In this document: one piece after another, positions 1-12,820 of the stretch
Layout: every line of letters starts with the position of its first letter
How positions within the stretch are numbered: the first letter of the stretch is position 1
NCBI GenBank assembly: GCA_034359265.1
Contig: CP136893.1
Location: 21,646,001-21,710,000, forward strand
DNA from: Canna indica
Lineage: Eukaryota; Streptophyta; Magnoliopsida; Zingiberales; Cannaceae
DNA length: 64,000 bases
Direction of reading: 5' to 3'
The notes under the pieces: model-generated
Told to the model about the DNA's origin: nothing
The model's database searches: none
The model's input: the letters and a program-made list of their open reading frames with translations, nothing else
Translations under genes and position numbers: made by a program

Positions 1-2051
1 TTTTCAATAAATCAAAAATAAAAATCATCCTTATGTCATATATATATATATATATATATAAGCATTAATTCATGACTAAATTAAAATGGAAGTAAAGAAA
101 GAAATACCGTGTATTTTAATTAGCTGTAGACAACAAAGCAAACAGTCAAATCAAATCCCAGTTTTTCCGTGTGCGGTGGTAATGCATGACTTGCGTTGCA
201 CTGCCCTTGATTGGTTGCGTGATACCATCTGACGTGGCTTCCTTCATGAAATGCACTATGCATTATTTCCTGCTCTACCTAAAACTCTACCAGGAAACAT
301 ATCAAGATTTTCAAATAAAATTAAATTTTAATCCATGGTTCCGATGAGATCAACGGTTTTTTTCTCAACCCTACAAGACTATAATCCTACGGGCTCGTTT
401 GGCACGTTGTATTATATTAATCTGTATATTATTAATATATATTATCTAACATGTATAATATTATTATTATATATTATTTGGTACAGACATGTACAATGAA
501 CTTGTATAATTACTTAATATTTTAATTAATAAAATATTTTTTTATATAATACAAAAGAGATATTGTGGTTCAAAAAAATATTTTTTATTGAAATATTTTA
601 TAATTTTTAATTTAAATTTAATTTTATAAATTTTGTACAAAATATTCTAATGCATTAGAGAGTTTGAAAAAGAATTAGACTTTAACATCTCGTTAGAGAC
701 TTTGGCCGGAGGTAAAATGGGTATTCGGAAAATTACGTTATGAATTTGGAAACTTCACCTATAAAATTTTGATTTCAGAATTTCCACTTCCAAAAGCTTG
801 GTGTAGATTCCTAAAATCATACCAACCTAAAATTACGATAATACTATACATGAGGCTTATACAAAATACCAGATGAATCCTAAAATCATACCAACTTAAT
901 TCTCTTATCGAAATAGCTTGGTGTAGATTCAATCAATTTATGATCAAATCAAATTTTCTTATTTTAGTGATGAATTATTTTTGATAATTTTTATAGTCAA
1001 TTAAAAGACTTTTGAGTCTTTAAACGGTAAAATGGAAATATATATATATATATATATATATACAGAGAGAAGATTTTAATTTGGAAGATATTATGAATAT
1101 GATGAAGGTTTTGAAAATTTTGTATTTGAGAATTTCTAGTTTTGGAAATTGCTACAAAAAAAAATAACAATTAAATTATTTAAATAAATCCCATTTGGAT
1201 GACAGAAGCGGGACAGGCGGAACTATTAATTTGCCGCTAAGAATTATCTCTGGAATTGTAACCACTCTCTTTTTCGGTCTCTTTTTGCAAATTCCAATCG
1301 ATCAAGGAGAAGAATTAAATGCATTAATTGCCGCGTTGTAGAGCTTCCAATTCAAGATTCGATCAAACATATGAGAGAATGGAAACTTTCTTCCAACCTT
1401 TCACCACCTTTTTTCCAAATTTCCATCTTTGAGCCGCCGATGACTCACTGTAGAATCATCACCGCACTCGGACCTTCTGTTTATGTCGCCTAATTCTCGG
1501 TTTCGGGACGATTTCGTGATCCTTGCTCCAAAATGTGCCGTAAATGTTAAAAAAAATTTTGTTTGCTAATCTTTGATATGATCGAGGCCAACTGGACCAC
1601 CGAAGAACTTTCCTTTTCTGCCAATTTTGTGCTCTTTCTGGAGTTTAGAAAATGCAATCCGCCTTCGTCTTGATTCCGCGTTCATGCCAATATCTGCTAT
1701 GGGTCTTTCTCGCGGCTCTCAAAGCGGACACTAGGGCTTGTGATTTGTGAGTATTTTTTTTACCTTTCACTTCTCTCAATCAATCGAGTTTTTTCTCTCT
1801 GATATTGAGTTGTTCTTTTCTTGATCTTATCAGCAGTTTCTTTTTCGTTCTCATCTCATCGTTTCGGCCGCCGTCGGAGTGAGTTTTCTCGATACTTTCT
1901 CTCTGAACTCGTTACGTGGTTTTTAATATCGAGTTTGATGTTGATTTCGATGCTGACAGTTCACTGAAGGCGGAGATTATTGAATTGTGACTGCACTTTT
2001 GTTCCTGTTATTTGCGACGATTTCTTCTGCCTGCACCTGTTCTTAACGCGA
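1..2051. other. AT-rich upstream region of the TMK gene
   Basis: No convincing coding region. It contains TA dinucleotide runs near 39-60 and 1036-1061 and a repeat-like stretch at 391-660. The last 800 bases become less AT-rich and probably hold the promoter and 5' UTR of the kinase gene at 2052. A GTGAGT-like donor near 1746 and a pyrimidine-rich stretch ending in CAG near 1960 would allow a 5' UTR intron. That is an inference from the signals only. Confidence 0.6.
391..660. repeat. MITE-like element, left end GGGCTCGTTTGGC
   Basis: The sequence opens with GGGCTCGTTTGGCACG, which resembles the terminal sequence of many small plant DNA elements, and continues into very AT-rich DNA with no reading frame. 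The right end could not be located, so the boundary is approximate and the class is unproven. Confidence 0.3.
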
Positions 2052-5019
2052 ATGGCGTTGCGGAATCCGATCAAAAATCTGTTTTTGCCTCTTCTTCTTC
2101 TTCTTCTTCTTATCGCCTTCTCTTCGGTTGTCTTCGGCGCCACCGACCCCGGCGACTACGAGGTTCTCGATGAGTTCCGGAAAGGGTTATCCAATGCCGA
2201 CCTCCTCGGTTGGCCCACGGACAACCAAGACCCCTGCGGCTCTCCTCGGTGGCCCTATATCTTCTGCTCCGGCACTCGGGTCGCTCAGATCCAAACGAAG
2301 AGCCTGGGATTGGTCGGGACACTCCCATCGAACTTCAACAAGCTCACCATGTTGGAGAACATCGGCCTTCAAGCCAACAATTTAACCGGAGCATTGCCTT
2401 CTTTCAAGGGCTTGTCCAATCTGCAGTACGCCTACCTCGGCAACAACAAGTTCGATACCATTCCATCGGACTTCTTCGTCGGTCTCGATAACTTGCAGGC
2501 TCTGTCTCTGGAGAACACCCCTTTGAACCAAAGCACCGGGTGGATGCTGCCGGAGGACTTGGCCAATTCAGCTCAGCTTACCAACTTATCAATTGTAAAT
2601 TGCAATCTCGCCGGCCCACTGCCTGATTTCCTCGGAAGCATGCGTTCTTTAGCCAATCTGAAGCTGTCTTACAATAGACTCACTGGTCCAATTCCGGTGA
2701 ACTACTCGGGTTTGCCACTGCAGACTCTGTGGCTGAACGACCAGCAGGGGCAGGGGTTGTCCGGCACCCTGGATGTTATCACCACAATGACCTCCTTGAC
2801 AGATGTTTGGCTCAATCAGAACCAGTTCACCGGACGGATTCCTGCTTCCATCAGTGACTTGGCTTCCTTATCGCGGCTGTGGCTCAACGGCAACAAGCTC
2901 GTCGGAATGGTTCCTGCTAACTTGACAAATTTACCTCAGCTTCAATCGTTGCATTTGGATAACAATGCATTCATGGGGCCGATCCCGAAGGTGAGCTTCA
3001 GTGATTTCACATACTCTTCGAATTCATTTTGCCAGTCTGCTCCTGGAGTTCCTTGCCCACCAGAAGTCGCAGCACTCTTGGATTTCCTTGAGGAAGTTAA
3101 TTACCCACCAAAGCTTACAGCATCTTGGTCCGGAAACAATTCTTGCTCCGGCTCATGGCTTGGCATCTCTTGCTCTAACGGGAAGACTACTGTTATAAAT
3201 CTGCCAAACTATCATTTGAATGGCACAATTAGTCCCTCCATTGGAAACTTGGATGCACTGACTCAGATTTTGCTTGGAGGCAACAATCTGAATGGAACTA
3301 TTCCCTCGAGCCTTACTAATTTGACGTCATTGAGAAAATTGGATATTTCTTCAAATAATATCTCACCTCCTGTTCCAAAGTTCCTCAGTAGTGTGGAAGT
3401 CGTACTTGATGGAAATAGGTTGTTAGATGGTTCTGGTTCGTCTGATAGCAATGCTCCATCAGAATCATCTGGCTCTTCGTCTTCGGGCAGCTCATCTTCC
3501 TCTTCCAAGTCTAAAACATTGATTATTGTCATAGTAGTCGTGGTTGTGGTCATAATTCTCATACTTGCTATTGCCTTTCTGGTCTACCGTAAGAAGTGGA
3601 AAAAGACCAACCCCTCTCAACCAAGTACTGTTACTATTCATCCTGGTGACCCTTCTGACCCAGACAAAGTTGTTCAAATTATGGTTGCAAGTAAGAGCAA
3701 CACTGCAGCTGCTACTGAACTCCAGACTATGAACAGCAGCATCGAGACAGATACACATATAATTGAGTCTGGAAACTTGATCATATCAGTCCAGGTTCTT
3801 CGTGCCGCTACTAGAAATTTTGCTCCAGAGAATGAGCTCGGCCGGGGAGGATTTGGAGTGGTTTACAAGGGAGAGTTACATGATGGAACAATGATTGCGG
3901 TTAAGAGAACAGAATCTGCAGTGTTAAGGAACACAGGTTTGGATGAATTCCAAGCCGAAATTGCTGTTCTTTCGAAGGTCCGACACCGCCATTTAGTATC
4001 CATATTGGGTTATTCTGTGGAAGACAATGAGAGTCTTCTAGTATATGAGTATATGCCTCAAGGGGCTTTGAACAGGCATCTTTTCCAATGGAAACAGTTC
4101 CAATTGGAGCCTTTGTCATGGAAGAAGAGGCTTAACATTGCTTTGGATGTTGCAAGGGGAATTGAGTATCTTCATAACTTTGCTAATCAATCCTTCATCC
4201 ACAGGGACCTTAAGTCAGCAAATATACTTCTTACTGATGACTACAGAGCAAAAATTTCAGACTTTGGACTGGCCAAACTTGCCCCTGATGGAAATGATTC
4301 TGTTGCAACTAAGCTTGCTGGAACATTTGGGTATTTAGCTCCTGAATATGCTGGTAATCTCTTCTTTTTTTTTGCAATGTTGTATAGCTTTTGCCAACTT
4401 ATATTTTTTTCTCTGAAACTTTTAGTAGTTTCTGGATTATGCTCCATAAATTGCTTATTACATTCTTCAAGCTGATGCAATTCCTTTGTCCATGTTTGAA
4501 TCAGTCACTGGGAAGGTTACAACAAAGGTTGATGTATTCAGCTATGGAGTAGTGTTGATGGAGCTAGTGACAGGTTTGAAGGCTCTTGATGAGACCCGCC
4601 CCGACGAGAGCCGCTACCTTGCATCCTATTTCATTCAAATGAAGAGCAGCAAGGAGAAGCTCAGGAGCATCATCGACCCATCCCTTGTAGTCACGGATGA
4701 GACCTTCGATAGCATCTGCATCATTGCAGAGCTCGCAGGCCATTGCGTTGCGCGAGATTCACACCAGCGACCTGACATGAGCCACGCCGTGAACGTACTC
4801 GCGCCACTCGTCGAGAAATGGAAGCCTGTCGGTGGAGAGCAGGACGAGTATTTGGGGATTGACCTCTGCCAACCCCTTTTGAAGATGGTGATGGGATGGC
4901 AAGCAGCCGATGGTCAGACGTCGGCCGACAGCTCAATGAACCTTGATACCAGCAAAGGAAGCATTCCGGCGAGGCCTGTTGGATTTGCGGAGTCTTTCAC
5001 TTCTATGGATGGCCGGTGA
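2052..5019 (+). CDS. TMK: TMK-family leucine-rich-repeat receptor-like kinase
   Basis: Exons 2052-4353 and 4505-5019 (GT..AG intron of 151 bp, phase 1) give 938 residues, the usual TMK length. The ATG at 2052 is followed directly by a leucine-rich signal peptide (residues 1-30); an upstream extension in the same frame would bury it. Order: N-terminal LRR cap, first LRR block, a non-LRR island with paired cysteines (about residues 325-380, including PCPPEV), a short second LRR block, a serine-rich stalk, a transmembrane helix near 489-513, then a kinase domain. Catalytic residues are present: glycine loop GRGGFG, Lys618, HRD at 717-719, DFG at 737 and APEY. The intron falls between APEYA and VTGKVTTKVDVF. 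The C-terminus ends GFAESFTSMDGR, as in TMK1. Known family role: plasma-membrane kinases in auxin and brassinosteroid signalling. Which TMK paralogue this is cannot be told from one sequence. Confidence 0.95.
4354..4504 (+). other. single intron of the TMK gene
   Basis: Donor G|GTAATC at 4354 and acceptor CAG at 4502-4504 after a T-rich tract. It interrupts the activation segment just after APEYA. Reading through it gives an in-frame stop after about 40 non-homologous residues, so the unspliced form would encode a kinase truncated in the activation segment. Confidence 0.93.
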
Positions 5020-5789
5020 ATGACGACCTGGTGAAGTGCATCTTGTGGTTGCTGCTGTAGCTTTTGTAGCCAAATGACCTGCTTCTTTTATTATTAGTAG
5101 TAGTAGTAGTATTACGTTTTATGTCTTCGGAGTTCGGACTAGTGATTTGTTTATCTTGTTTTGATAGGCATCGTTGATTGTGTTTGAAATTGAAAAATTA
5201 ATAATAATTGTTTCTTTGACTTGTTAGATAAACTATTGTTGCTTATCTTGCTTTTGTACGAGCAGATGTAGCAGGATTTTTTGAAACGCTTTTATTCCAT
5301 CACAGGCTCACAGCATATCTTATTCCCCTGCATTCTTTCTCAATAGATATGGGAAACAAGAAAAGAGAAGTTACTTGTATCATTTCTTGTTGATACAGTT
5401 CATGAAGAAAGAAGCCTGTGCCCCTCCACGCAAATTAACTTGTGTCATTTACGTTGAAGTCATGAATTCTTTTTCATCTAAAATAGATTCAATTTTGCAT
5501 CCGAATATATATTTATGGGCTCAGCTCAGAAAAATCGAATTTAAAAAGTTTATTTTGGTTGTCGTTGAGAAATTGTCCAGCAAAACAGAAATAAATGCTA
5601 TAGCTTATAAATTTTATTATTATTATTTATCTTTGCATAATAAGTTTAATAAAAGTGACTATGATGATCATCGACCATAGCAAATATTTGGAACAAATTG
5701 ATCCGAATTTAGTCCAATTTTCAATGCAATATGTCTTGGTCCTTTTTATACAAATCTTTGCAAAAGATTTTTTGGTTGAGCATTTTAGC
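5020..5789. other. TMK 3' UTR and intergenic DNA
   Basis: Starts with the 3' UTR of the kinase gene, including a short TAG trinucleotide run near 5093-5111. The rest is AT-rich with no supported gene. Confidence 0.5.
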
Positions 5790-6453
5790 TGGGTGAGTAT
5801 GGACGGTTAATCGGTACATTAATATTTTTTTTTAAATTGGTCTATTAACATCGATTTTTTAAAATCATTAATCATAAATCAGTCCATTAACTTCGATTAA
5901 TCGGTATTTCGATTTCGATTTTTACAGTTTGGTTAACCACTAAAAATTTTTAACATATAAAATAATAAAAACAAATTGCATAGTTCATTTCAATCGTTGA
6001 AAATACTTCAAAATATATACAAATCAAACATAATACTCATAAATAAAAAGTCAAAACGATAACATCCTCATAAACAATTGCAAAAAATTTGATATATTCA
6101 ATATAAAATTCAAATATTTATTTAGTAAAAATACGTATTATAATATTTTAGATAAATATGTGTATTATAATATTTCAATGTATTGCATTATACAAGTTTT
6201 AGAGAGAAATATTAAAGAAATTAAGATATAAAAATAAAAATAATATATATATATATATATATATGAACTCGTTAATTAATTATGAACTAAGGTTAATAAT
6301 CTGTACTCAAAAATCGAAATCGAAAACAAAAAATTTTAAAAAATAAAAACCGAAATCAAAACTGCCGGTTCGATTAATCAAAAAATCCGATTCGATTTCG
6401 GACCGATTTTCGGATTAACTGAAGTTTCAATTTTTTTTTGTTGCTCGCCCCTA
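5790..6453. repeat. TIR-type element of the 'GGTTAATCGGT / CCGATTCGATT' repeat class
   Basis: The left end (GGGTGAGTATGGACGGTTAATCGG) and the right end (read on the minus strand, GGGGCGAGCAACAAAA) are imperfect inverted ends. The interior alternates runs of TCGATTTCGATT and their complement. No coding capacity. This kind of 'GGGTGAGCAAA...CGGTTCGGTT' element is a common dispersed repeat in plant DNA. A similar CGGTTAATT-rich stretch occurs inside the CACTA derivative at 54.5-54.7 kb. Confidence 0.5.
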
Positions 6454-6883
6454 ATTTTAACCCGCTGAACTGAATTTTCATATAAATCCCGAAAGTGTTT
6501 GTAATTCTCTTTGAGGACAAAAAGTGTGTTAAGAAAAAAGTTCTATTGACTAATTCTATATAGAAAGTTCAAGTTATACGGTCTCACATCACCAAACTCC
6601 AATTAATATTATTTACTAGTCTGTAGCCAACACTATCAGTTACAAACATGAATGGATAATCATGTTGAAGACAAAGGCTGGTCCGCAATTCTGCTTCCAC
6701 AGCATTCATCTTTAAGGATAATCACAATCTTTAATAACTGCATCTCAATATGATTCTACCAGTTAACCAGAAGAGATCAAGCTCAGCAGAGATAATATTA
6801 TCCTTAGATACTGCATTAACTGACATCAATTTTATTGGTAGGCTCAATTCTCTAAAATGGTGGTTCCAGTCCGCAGATGATCT

Positions 6884-9800
6884 CTATACTTGAGAAGCTG
6901 AACCTGGCTCCAAGTGAGGCCTAAAGAACTTTAGAACCTCTTCATAGACAGGTTTCTTGAAGTCCACTGCCTGTTTAGGCAACACATGTTATGGTGTCAG
7001 ATTCAAAACTAATACCAAAGATAGAAGCAAAGAAGGGTTACCCACGAGTTCAATCACTTGCTCGGGTGTCATCCATGACCATTGTGCAAATTCTGGCTTC
7101 TCAGTTCCATCCCCGGAGAGATTAATTTCATCTTCCTTCCCAGTGAATCTAAATAAAAACCTACATCTCAACCAATAATTTAATGGGGAGTCGCAAACAT
7201 GATTTAAAAAAATCCCACTAAAACATAAAATCAATTAAATAAACATAAAACCTTGAAGTTGGAAACATGTTTCCAATTTATAAATGAATTGAAGGCAAAA
7301 GTCCTAAATGCAATAGCAGCATTCCAATAAGGAAACAAATTGACGTTTTAAAGATGAACTATGCGGACTTTCAACTAAGAGTGGACAGCAACCAAGTCGT
7401 AGTAAGATAGAAAGATTGTAGTACTAACAACAATCTTACAACCATGTGCTGTAGCCATAACATGCACTTTTATGGAGAGCCTAAAATTTTATCTGCGATC
7501 TTAAGATTAATTGTTTCTAGAGTACAACTCTAAAATTAATATTATTTGCAGCTGAAGTTACTGAGTTATCAGGCCAAACAAAAGCTGCGACATGGGATCA
7601 GATGCCATCCAATTGAATTAGATATTCTGCTTGCTTTTTAGATATGTGTCAAAGTAATTATTCAACTGTATTCCAAATGTGATACATCTTTGAGCACCTT
7701 ATCAAGAAAATGCTGCTTAAAAGTTCCACACTTCCACTTACAAGTGTCTAAACAAGCAAAAGATTAGAACTTAATGAAGAGTAATTTTCGTGCTTACCAC
7801 TTTTGTGCTTGACCTTTCCAATCTGTTCCCCATAGTTTGTTCAACTTTTCTCTTACATCTGGAGGGAAATCATAGGTTAACCAATAAGGAACCTGTAAAG
7901 AATTTCAAGAGGGAAAAATGTGTTCAATAGCTTGTTGGAAGCATTCAACCTTAAAGCAATTCATAGAACTTGACTTTTTTATGTGGGCATACTTTTACAC
8001 AACTTGGTGTAGGATTCTCTAATATGAGCTGGGAAGCCTAGCTCATTGCAATCGTTGTTGAATACGTGTAGTGATATACTAATATTAAGATTTCTCAGAA
8101 ATTCACATAGTTTTTCGAACAAAATTACTGAGCTCATAAATAAAATAAAACTGAAATAAAATACAAGTCTGAGGGGGAAGCACTATGGACTACCCTAAGA
8201 GCAAGAGAAGCCCCCGTGTGGGATTTCTCGTCATCATGCTTGCTGCTATGCTCAAACAACCTTATACTTCTTATTTGCCCAAAAACAATAATGACAAAGA
8301 ACAAGATGTAGAAAATCAAGAAAGAAAAGATGCTATATCTGCTACCGTATTTGCTAATTTATATAAAGGTAAAGATAAAAATAAGTTTTTGGTGGGCAGT
8401 CAAAGATCAAATCCTGATTATTCCTATCATTACTATTAACTAGAAACTTAAAAAATGAAAGAGAGATGAAGAAAATAAATGGTCGTTTCTATACTAATTT
8501 CCCTATTGGTTAGTAAAACATGGGAAATAAGATATTGATGGTTAAAATGGACATCCAATGATAATTAAAAAGGGGTAGTACATTTGTCATTTAAATAAGG
8601 GGGAGAGAGAAAGGTCTTTTCACACAATGGTATTACCAATCTTAGTAATCTAATAATGAAAACATGTCATATTTGTTTATTTTATTGTTTTATTAAAATA
8701 ATATGACTTTCAATTTACAACAATTAAAACAATAACATTGTAAGTGAAAATTTTATTATTAAACTTTTGATGCATCAGATATGATCAAATAGATGCAGAA
8801 AATGGAGAAATAGTTGAACATATATCAAATAGCAAGTGTGTGACCTTTTGTGCTAAACTAGAGGAGGTTAGGAAAGTGAATATTCATAAAAACCCAATCC
8901 AGAGTTAGCTCCATATAAAACCATATATTCTTACTCAAAATGATGAACTAGAGAACTAGTGACGGCTTATAGTCAACTCCAAGCTAAAATGATGATCAAT
9001 TTTATTTACAGTAAAAGGTAGTTGGATGTTGTCAGCGCATAGAGAGAGAGAGAAAAGAACTGAAGAATTAAATTGGTGACCACATCTCAGATTTAACTGA
9101 ATCCTTCAATGTGGAATCCTGGCATTAGTTGGTCTTGCTTTTAGTTTAAAGCTCATGTAGATTGGGCTTCTTCCTGAGGAAAGTTCTAGATTGTATAGGA
9201 TTAAAAACTTGAGTACTTAGGAATCAGGATTCTATCCAACAAACAATTAGGAATTGCAACTGCTTGTAGAAAGAAGTTAACAGGATATAGATTCAGTCCA
9301 ATTTGAAACAACTTACATTCTACGTACCACTACTTCCCAATTTATAAAGCACAAGAGGATATTGCAATATACATTTCTAACCTCTGCAAGTATATCTGCT
9401 GATGTAACTCCTGTTTCTTCTTTCAACTCTCTAAAGGCAGCAGTTCGAGGATCCTCTTCTGCATCTACACCACCCTAAGGAGAAGAAAATTGTAAAAGGG
9501 ACTGTAAAGACTAGGGCTTGAAGAAAACAACATTGAGCCAGAGATATTAGAATCTCTCCAGTGCTGATGCTACAACTGAAGACAATTTCTAATCATCCAT
9601 TTGAAACTTAAATATTCTTTGCTTTTCATTCAATATCAACAACTCTTTGTAATAGTGCACAATTATCTTTACTTGGTAAAACTTAATAAATGAACTGAAT
9701 GTAGCCGTTTATACAACAGTACCAAGTTATATAATGGAAAGCCATAAAATCTGCAGCACAAATCCACTTCTCTGTAACCTGTTTACCCCAATAAAGAGGC

Positions 9801-10283
9801 AAAATCACAGGACTGACAGATTAAAAAGTAGAATCTAGAAGCATGAAGTTTCTCATAATTTGCACGTCAAGATTAAATTTTTATCAAATCGGTGATCGTT
9901 ATGCAAGCTCAGAAATAACTACTATGTCATAAGCACCTGAGGCATTTGCCAAGCGCCGGGGATATCGATCCTCGAGGCGGAAAAAATCTGGAAAGGCATC
10001 AAATATTCCATCAAAAGTACTCCCAAAGGACGGAGACGAAGTAATCACGTGTAAGCAAGTGGACGACCTTGTTCTCGGGATTGATGAGGCAGATCCCGAC
10101 GTTCCTGCGGTAGCCCGGGGGAGAATTCTCCATGGACGCGGTGACGAGGGGCGAGGATTTCCTCGACAAGGTCGCAAAATTGAGGAAAGTGGGAGGATGA
10201 GACGTGGAAGCGAGGGATTTGTTGAGAGCAGGCCGGATCAAGAGGGCGGGGCGGCAAACGAGAGAGGAGACGACCACCACCAT
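6884..10283 (-). CDS. NUDT26: Nudix hydrolase, NUDT25/26/27 (RppH/Ap4A hydrolase) type, organelle-targeted form
   Basis: Six coding exons on the minus strand: 10068-10283, 9937-9987, 9382-9474, 7798-7892, 7042-7160 and 6884-6966, giving 218 residues. The protein core starts at Met51 (MENSPPGYRRNVGICL), the usual start of this family. The preceding 50 residues are rich in Ser, Arg and Ala, like a chloroplast or mitochondrial transit peptide, as in NUDT26. The Nudix box GX5EX7REUXEEXGU is complete at residues 90-112, with REL at 104-106 and EE at 108-109. AWQMPQ at 84-89 precedes it, and FAQWSWMTPEQVIE lies near the C-terminus. The family hydrolyses Ap4A and ppGpp-like dinucleotides, or removes pyrophosphate from RNA 5' ends. 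The first donor (AAG|GTCGTC) is weak; GTC|GTCCAC three bases later is the alternative and would add one Val. The exon 6 acceptor was chosen over one four bases upstream because it keeps the frame. Confidence 0.92.
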
Positions 10284-10696
10284 GGCCTTGCGCCGTGACG
10301 GCGAAACCCTTGGTTTAGCCTCCGGGAATGGACAACAGTGCCCCTCCCGTTATCCACAATTACTGAATTGTCCTTATGTTCGATTCATTTCTTGTTGTTA
10401 TCAGAAAGTATACACATTGGATATGTTTGAATGAAATATGCGCTTGTATAATATACAAAGGGCATAAATAAATAAATAAAATGAATATTAGTTGATTAAA
10501 TATGGGTTAATTAATGAATATATATTCTTGATTTTTACCAAAATTTTTAAATATATCATCACTTTTCATTTATTTTAAGTGCATGCTTTAATTCTCAATT
10601 CATTTCAATGGATAAGTTTTTTATTTATCTGCTGATCTGACAAGGATGACATGCATTATTAAATCGGTCAATATTTTAAAATATAAAAAAATATGA
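10284..10696. other. intergenic region between divergent Nudix gene and PLAC8-like remnant
   Basis: This 413-bp region would hold the Nudix promoter (transcribed leftward). Its right half is AT-rich. A C-rich homopolymer stretch sits just beyond it (10699-10713). No gene is seen. Confidence 0.4.
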
Positions 10697-11330
10697 AACC
10701 CCCCCCGCCCCCCGAGAGCTTGTTCCTCTACGACACAGAGGAAGCGGGGCTCCTCTCCATTCTTCGATGAGCTGCTCCAAGCTGGCAGGTCGATCTCCAC
10801 CGCCGAGCGTCGTGAGCGCCAGCAGCAGCTCACCCACGCCGCCGCTACAGAGCAACAGCACTCAAAGCGCCTCCTTATTGGAGGTTCCCCCGGCAGCGGC
10901 GGCGACAACAACGTTGGCAAGCCTTCAAAAAGGCCGAGTGCAATACCTCCTCTCACATTCTTCTTCCTGTTGTTGTGGTCACATGAGGAGACGGAGGCGA
11001 GCACTTCCTAGTAGAGGTGAGTTCACCGGCGATGTTTCGCTACTTGCGTGTGAGCTCACTCGACGACGTCGACGATGAGTTTGCAAACCAGACGCGTGCA
11101 ACAAAGTCCTCAACGCACTCTTCATCCTCATGAGCCTCTCCGAACACTCAGTTCTCTTCTACCACCTCTTCTTACTCTGTCGATGGAGGTCTGAGGACGT
11201 CATCGAGTTGAGGAAGGTCTACTGTAAGGATGGAGCTTACCAACCTCTGGAATGGGTTCACATGACGATCGTCGTTCTCCTCCTCCACCTCACTTGCTTA
11301 ATTCTCTCGGTACACCTTCTTTAAATTGTT
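10697..11330 (+). pseudogene. PLAC8 / DUF2985-like gene remnant
   Basis: Two stretches in different frames look coding. The first (about 10700-11011, frame containing FFDELLQAGRS and RLLIGGSPGSG, then a hydrophobic run PPLTFFFLLLW) is closed by a stop. The second (11101-11324) reads LNALFILMSLSEHS, RWRSEDVIELRKVYCKDG and EWVHMTIVVLLLHLTC. The second matches my memory of the membrane part of plant PLAC8-family proteins with a DUF2985 domain (RW-DD-LRK-YCKNG-EW-H motif). The cysteine-rich PLAC8 domain itself is not seen. At least one frameshift and several stops separate the parts, so I call it a broken copy. If introns explain the gaps it could be a partial gene; I found no convincing splice sites. 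Confidence 0.5.
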
Positions 11331-11589
11331 TCTTCCTCTCCGCCTGAAGTAATACGTCAAGGTCAGCAATGGAAAGCACCAATTCAAGGTACTATCATTT
11401 TCTTTATTTTTAGCATTAGAAGTTTGTCCCTACAGTGAGGAAGTTGTATCACAACCATATGCATCAGAACAAATTGGTTCAAAATGACCTGCATCCTAAC
11501 AAACTGCTGCACAACCTGATATAGAATTTGGGGGTGAGGAGTTGGCCTCGGATGTGGAATGATGCGAAAAATAAAAAAAATGATGTACA
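11331..11589. other. short stretch without recognisable features
   Basis: Continues from the PLAC8-like remnant into AT-rich DNA. No frame or repeat is convincing. Confidence 0.3.
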
Positions 11590-12030
11590 ATAGGGACTAA
11601 CTTTCTCACCGAGTGAAATTACGAGGATGAAAACTAAAGTTTTTTTTAATTATAAGGACCAAAAACAAAAGGCCGTGAATATATAAGGATCAAAATAAAA
11701 AAATATGGAAACATAGAGACCAAAATAATAAAAAACGTGAAAATATAGGAACCAAAATAATAAAAAAAATCATGAAAATATAGGAACCAAAAATAAAAAA
11801 TCATAATTTAAATGATGTGGCAATAGATAAAATTAATTTAATTATCATGTCAGCAAATGATTACCACGCGGGATAACATTTAACACTGTTAGTTACCGGA
11901 GTGATGGTAGGAACTAATTTTCTAACGAAGTGAAATTACAGGGACTAAAATAAAAAATAGTAAACTATATGGGCCAAAACCAAAAAATGATAAAATTATA
12001 GGGATCAAAATTGAATTTATTGATGGACTA
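11590..12030. repeat. degenerate tandem/dispersed repeat with 'GGGACCAAAATAA' units
   Basis: Short units containing (G)GGACCAAAATAAAAAA and ATATAGG are reiterated about ten times between 11590 and 12010 (for example near 11655, 11690, 11722, 11750, 11785, 11945 and 12000). The phrase 'GGACTAACTTTCTCACC.AGTGAAATTAC' occurs twice (11596 and 11911). No coding capacity. This pattern is a common non-coding repeat in plant spacers; the class is not assigned. Confidence 0.5.
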
Positions 12031-12820
12031 GTTCCACCTTTGAGACTAATCCAAATGAGGATGATGTTGATTTGTGTATATTACCAAATTTAGATTTATA
12101 TAAAATATACATAGAAGACAATAAATTTAAAATATAAGATTTCTTTTGTTCAACATTTATATGCAATTGCTTATTTTCATAATAATTATCTAACAACATA
12201 TTTAAATTTTTAATTTTAATTTTAGGGTCTAAATATATTGCAAAATAAAATAAAAAGATAAATTTGACCAATATTTTTTAAATTTACTTTCCATTAAAAA
12301 AATCACTTCTGCAAACAAGGAATCATCGTATCTCTATACAAAGAAAATATTTCATTAACAATGGTGAAGCTAGAAATCAAGAAGACCAGACAAACTTTTA
12401 AGTTTTTTCAAGATATGGGGTAAAATATAAATTGAGAGGGGCAACTTTGACTTTTCCTCCTATATAATAAGATAAACTAAAATGTGAGGAGGCAATTCCC
12501 TCCCCCCTCCCTCTCCTCTCCTCTCTATGGCTCCGCTCCTATCCACTAATATAAAAACTATTTATAAAAATCCAAAAAACTTAGTGTAACAGTAAATACC
12601 CAAAAGTTCCTCAATAGCTTTATTAAAACAATTTAAAATTTTAATGATGCTCAACAACTAATTAATCATTTTCACTAATTGCGTTGTCGAAATATTTTTG
12701 ATTGTAAAAACATATAAGAATACCCTTATATGACATAGTAGATTGAAGCATATGATAGGTTGAATTTAACCGTCATCATTAAGTTTTTTAAATGGTTTAT
12801 GTTTCTCCTTGAGGATCAGA
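12031..12820. other. AT-rich intergenic DNA
   Basis: No reading frame with family resemblance, no clear inverted or direct repeats. A polypyrimidine run (CTCCC/CTCTCC) lies near 12499-12527. Confidence 0.4.

Noticed and set aside
1980..2051. Upstream in-frame extension of the TMK protein
   Set aside because: It would place 24 unrelated residues before an obvious signal peptide; the family starts at the ATG at 2052.
8185..8439. 84-codon plus-strand frame
   Set aside because: Lies in the large third intron of the Nudix gene, with no recognisable motif.
10767..11078. Ser-rich plus-strand frame starting MSCSKLAGRS
   Set aside because: A shadow frame of the PLAC8-like remnant; the other frame (FFDELLQAGRS...) is more protein-like.
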